From positions 124,001 to 188,000 of the forward strand of contig JAHBVL010000004.1 of NCBI GenBank assembly GCA_019637585.1: 64,000 bases of DNA, written 5' to 3'. The stretch comes from Thermomicrobiales bacterium. Lineage in GTDB: Bacteria; Chloroflexota; Chloroflexia; Thermomicrobiales; UBA6265. This document shows positions 61,440 through 64,000 of this stretch, one piece after another. The stretch's first letter is position 1, and every line of letters begins with the position of its first letter. The notes beneath the pieces are model-generated. The model did not search any database. It was given only the letters and a program-made list of their open reading frames with translations, and was not told the origin of the DNA. Both the position numbers and the translations under genes were made by a program.

Positions 61440-62765
61440 ATGATGGACCTGCAATCTCGTCTCGATGCCCTCGTCGCGGAGTTCGATGTGCCCGGCGCGG
61501 CAGTGGCGGTCATTGATGGCGGCGACGTCGCCCTGGCCAGTGCGGGCGTGGCGAATGTGGAAACCGGCCAAGCGGTCACCGACGACACGGTCTTCGCCAT
61601 CGGATCGATCACCAAGGTCTTTACTGCGTCACTGATCATGCAGCTGGTCGAAGCGGGAACGATCGACCTCGACCGGCCGGTGAAGCACTATCTGCCCGAT
61701 CTGGAGCTGGCAACGGACGGACAGACCGCCGGCGTTACCGTGCGTCACCTCTTGACTCACACCAGCGGTATTGCCGGTGATCACATTGTGGAGACCGGTC
61801 CCGGTTCCGAGGGACTGAAGCGATATGTGGAATCGCTCCGCGATATCCCCGTCCTGCACGAACCGGGCAATGGGTTTTCGTACAGCAATGCCGCAGTCAT
61901 TCTGGCCGGGTATCTGCTGGAGCAGCACTATGGCGCTCCCTGGCCCGATCTCGTGCGAGAGCGGATCATCGAACCTCTCGGTCAGCATTCGATGGTCGCA
62001 TTTCCCCAGTGGGCTGGCGACCGTCCGGTCGTTTCACCGCACCGCCGCGGGGCTGATGGCCGTCCAGAACGTGGCGATATGTGGCTCGAGTTTGCTGCCG
62101 GCGCGTCCGCGGGATTCACCCCATACGCGAACGCGGCCGACGTGGTGCGCTTCGCCCAGTGGCATTTGCGCAATGGTCAGGGGCAGAACGGACAACAGCT
62201 CCTCTCCTCGGCGTCCGTCGCCGCGATGCAGCATCCGCAGGTATCAAGTCTGCCCAGTGGCGCGCTGGACAACACCGGCTGGGGTATCGGTTGGGCGTTG
62301 CATCAGTTTGGTCCGGAACGCGGACTCGGACACAATGGGGGTACGTCGGCGATGCTCCGCGTGCTCCCCGACCGGGACTTCGCCGTTGCCGTGCTGACGA
62401 ATATCTCCGGCGGCGTCCGGATGGGTGGCGCGTTGACCGGCGAACTCATACTCGATCGTTTCGGCATTGCGCCAGCTCCCCTGCCCTCCTTCAGCAATGA
62501 CGCGTCGAAGCAGGCGCGCGATCGGTGTGCCGGCGTCTATCGACACCTCGAGTACTCGGTGACGATCGAATCGCCGGAGGACGGTCTGATCTTGACCACC
62601 GGATCTGCCGGTGAACGCGTCGAGCTGCATCCGGTTGGAGACGGCGCCTATGTTGGCCAATTCGCGGACCGGGGCTGGTCGCGCGTTGGCTTTGTCGGAC
62701 AGAACGATCGGGAACAGCCCGACTATGTCCATACAGGTCTCCGCGCGTACCGGCGGGTGTCCTGA
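61440..62765 (+). CDS. Serine hydrolase, class C beta-lactamase/D-aminopeptidase-like
   Basis: A 441-residue protein of the Beta-lactamase (PF00144-type) fold: FAIGSITKVFTASLI (SxxK, near residue 60), FSYSNAAVILAGY (YxN) and RGLGHNGGTSAM (the HxG equivalent of KTG). A C-terminal ~90-residue beta-rich domain follows. No signal peptide is seen, so it is probably cytoplasmic, acting as an esterase or D-aminopeptidase. It starts 6 nt after one M19 gene and ends 24 nt before the next. Confidence 0.9.
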   Translation: MMDLQSRLDALVAEFDVPGAAVAVIDGGDVALASAGVANVETGQAVTDDTVFAIGSITKVFTASLIMQLVEAGTIDLDRPVKHYLPDLELATDGQTAGVTVRHLLTHTSGIAGDHIVETGPGSEGLKRYVESLRDIPVLHEPGNGFSYSNAAVILAGYLLEQHYGAPWPDLVRERIIEPLGQHSMVAFPQWAGDRPVVSPHRRGADGRPERGDMWLEFAAGASAGFTPYANAADVVRFAQWHLRNGQGQNGQQLLSSASVAAMQHPQVSSLPSGALDNTGWGIGWALHQFGPERGLGHNGGTSAMLRVLPDRDFAVAVLTNISGGVRMGGALTGELILDRFGIAPAPLPSFSNDASKQARDRCAGVYRHLEYSVTIESPEDGLILTTGSAGERVELHPVGDGAYVGQFADRGWSRVGFVGQNDREQPDYVHTGLRAYRRVS

Positions 62766-62789
62766 CGATCACGAGGAGACGATTCGACC

Positions 62790-63980
62790 ATGGCCAAACG
62801 ACCATCCCCTTCGCTCTCGAAAAAGGAAGCGCTTGCGCTCCATCATGACGCGCTGGTTATCGATTCGCAGCAGCCATTTGTGACCTCTGGCGTCGTGTTC
62901 ACTCCCGGGATGAAGGAAGCATTGGACGAGCTCGCCGGAATGGGGCGGTCGCAATCGGAGATTTTCCAGGCGCTTGGCGACGTGCTGGCCAGAGAGGTCC
63001 AGACCTCAGCCGAAGCCAGGGAGATCTACCGCAGCAAGTGGAAGGACTCGGGAGTTACGGCGGCCTGCGGCACGCTCTCGGCCCTGGAGTCGTACGACAC
63101 CGCGTTCGAGCGCGCTGTGCGCGAGATCGCCAATTGCCAGGCGATCGTCGACGCGCTTCCGGACGATCTGATCGTTGCCCGCAACGCCGCGGACATCGAA
63201 CGCGCCCACACCGAGGGCAAACATGCGATCGTCATCGACTTCCAGAATTCAGTCGCTTTTGGCGATGTGCTCAGCCGCGTCGATCTCTTTCAGGGACTCG
63301 GTCTCCGCATGGTTCAGCTGACCTACAACTTGCAGAATCTGGTCGGAGCCGGTTGTACCGAAACCTACCAGAGCGGTTTGACCTACTTCGGCCGGGAGTT
63401 CGTGCAGAAGCTGAACGATGCCCGCGTGATCGTCGATGTCAGCCATTGCAGCGAACAGGTGGGGTGGGACGCCATGGAGGTTTCCTCCGCACCGGTGATC
63501 GTGTCTCATTCCTGCAGCAAGGCGGTGGTCTATCACGACCGGGGCAAGACGGATGAGCTGGCCCGGGCCATCGCGGAACAGGGTGGTTTCTTCGGTGTCG
63601 TGGTCGTACCGGGATTCGTCAAGGATTCACCTGGCGCCACACTGAAGGACTTCGTGCGCCATGTCGAGCACCTCGTGGATGTGTGCGGAATCGATCACGT
63701 CGGCGTCGGTACCGACAAGGGTGGCCCCGGACCGACCACCGGCACGATCATCCCATTCCCTGAGGAGCTTCCCTGGCTGGCGCCCGGCCAGTTCTCCTGG
63801 TCGGGATTCCGGACCGAGGAGCACCGCCTGACGGCCGACTACAACACGGAAGACTTCCAGGACTTCACCGACTGGCCAAACGTCACCGTCGCGCTTGCCG
63901 AAGCGGGATTCTCCGAAGACGAGCTGAGAAAGCTCCTGGGAGTGAATTTCCTGAGGGTGTTCCGGGATATTGTTGGATAG
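62790..63980 (+). CDS. M19-family (membrane dipeptidase-like) hydrolase, second copy
   Basis: A 396-residue paralog of the protein at 60.4 kb. It shows HHDALVIDSQQPF in place of the H-x-D motif, AIVIDFQN with Gln at the bridging-Glu site, and intact VDVSHCSEQ, IVSHSCSKAV and DHVGVGTDKG. It has a longer N-terminal insert (about residues 35-75). ATG 62790 has GAGGAG upstream. The three genes likely form one operon for small peptide or amide use. The gene ends 20 nt before the window edge. Confidence 0.88.
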   Translation: MAKRPSPSLSKKEALALHHDALVIDSQQPFVTSGVVFTPGMKEALDELAGMGRSQSEIFQALGDVLAREVQTSAEAREIYRSKWKDSGVTAACGTLSALESYDTAFERAVREIANCQAIVDALPDDLIVARNAADIERAHTEGKHAIVIDFQNSVAFGDVLSRVDLFQGLGLRMVQLTYNLQNLVGAGCTETYQSGLTYFGREFVQKLNDARVIVDVSHCSEQVGWDAMEVSSAPVIVSHSCSKAVVYHDRGKTDELARAIAEQGGFFGVVVVPGFVKDSPGATLKDFVRHVEHLVDVCGIDHVGVGTDKGGPGPTTGTIIPFPEELPWLAPGQFSWSGFRTEEHRLTADYNTEDFQDFTDWPNVTVALAEAGFSEDELRKLLGVNFLRVFRDIVG

Positions 63981-64000
63981 CGCGTCGCGCAGAAGTACTG

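Overview
This is a 64 kb high-GC bacterial window. It most resembles Chloroflexota of the Thermomicrobia type (Thermomicrobiales or Sphaerobacter-like). That placement is inferred from gene content: large STAND/NB-ARC regulators, Uma2 endonuclease-fold paralogs, a secreted SH3-repeat protein with Thr/Pro linkers, Ino1-type inositol phosphate synthase, YedK, RidA and many MFS/MMPL exporters. No rRNA, tRNA or CRISPR array is visible. Gene order looks chromosomal, with several accessory patches.

Layout. 0-2.1 kb: an ECF sigma factor translationally coupled to a membrane-anchored cupin-like protein that runs off the left edge. 2.2-13.9 kb: mixed metabolism (sugar isomerase/epimerase, Gfo/Idh/MocA oxidoreductase, intradiol dioxygenase, methyltransferase, CoA-transferase, MFS exporter), a STAND regulator and a small membrane protein. 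14-18.5 kb: a peptide-use cluster (M20 dipeptidase, peptidase T, AbgT transporter). 18.7-23.3 kb: SH3-repeat secreted protein, UDG-like protein, MFS transporter. 23.4-26.9 kb: a replication-like operon (MerR regulator, ExeA/TniB-like AAA ATPase, and a large protein with an N-terminal winged-helix-like region and C-terminal DnaA-domain-I-like regions) with four iteron-like repeats inside the last gene and an AT-rich intergenic segment upstream. 28.5-37.3 kb: a type I restriction-modification operon whose middle holds a DarTG toxin-antitoxin pair and a HEPN-motif protein (hsdM-darT-darG-hsdS-HEPN-hsdR). 37.3-50.2 kb: inositol phosphate synthase, a VapBC pair, a FAD oxidoreductase and ABM monooxygenase downstream of a STAND-LuxR regulator, a two-component system, a beta-lactamase-fold serine hydrolase, YedK and RidA. 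50.2-52.1 kb: a patch of visibly lower GC with two unrecognised genes. 52.2-59.5 kb: YigZ, MFS, carbonic anhydrase, ferritin-like protein, Uma2 and a TetR/MMPL efflux operon. 59.6-64 kb: a second VapBC and an M19 dipeptidase / serine hydrolase / M19 dipeptidase operon.

The defence locus is the most coherent system. Six co-directional genes overlap or lie close together, combining restriction-modification, a DNA-ADP-ribosylating toxin with its macrodomain antitoxin, and a putative HEPN RNase. Two of the restriction genes carry short dispersed palindromic repeats that are read in frame. The replication-like operon is the most enigmatic: its parts resemble a replication initiator and a helicase-loader-type ATPase, but no mobile-element integrase or terminal repeats were seen nearby. 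Two distant small single-TM proteins (8.2 and 48.7 kb) look like paralogs that also share their flanking bases.
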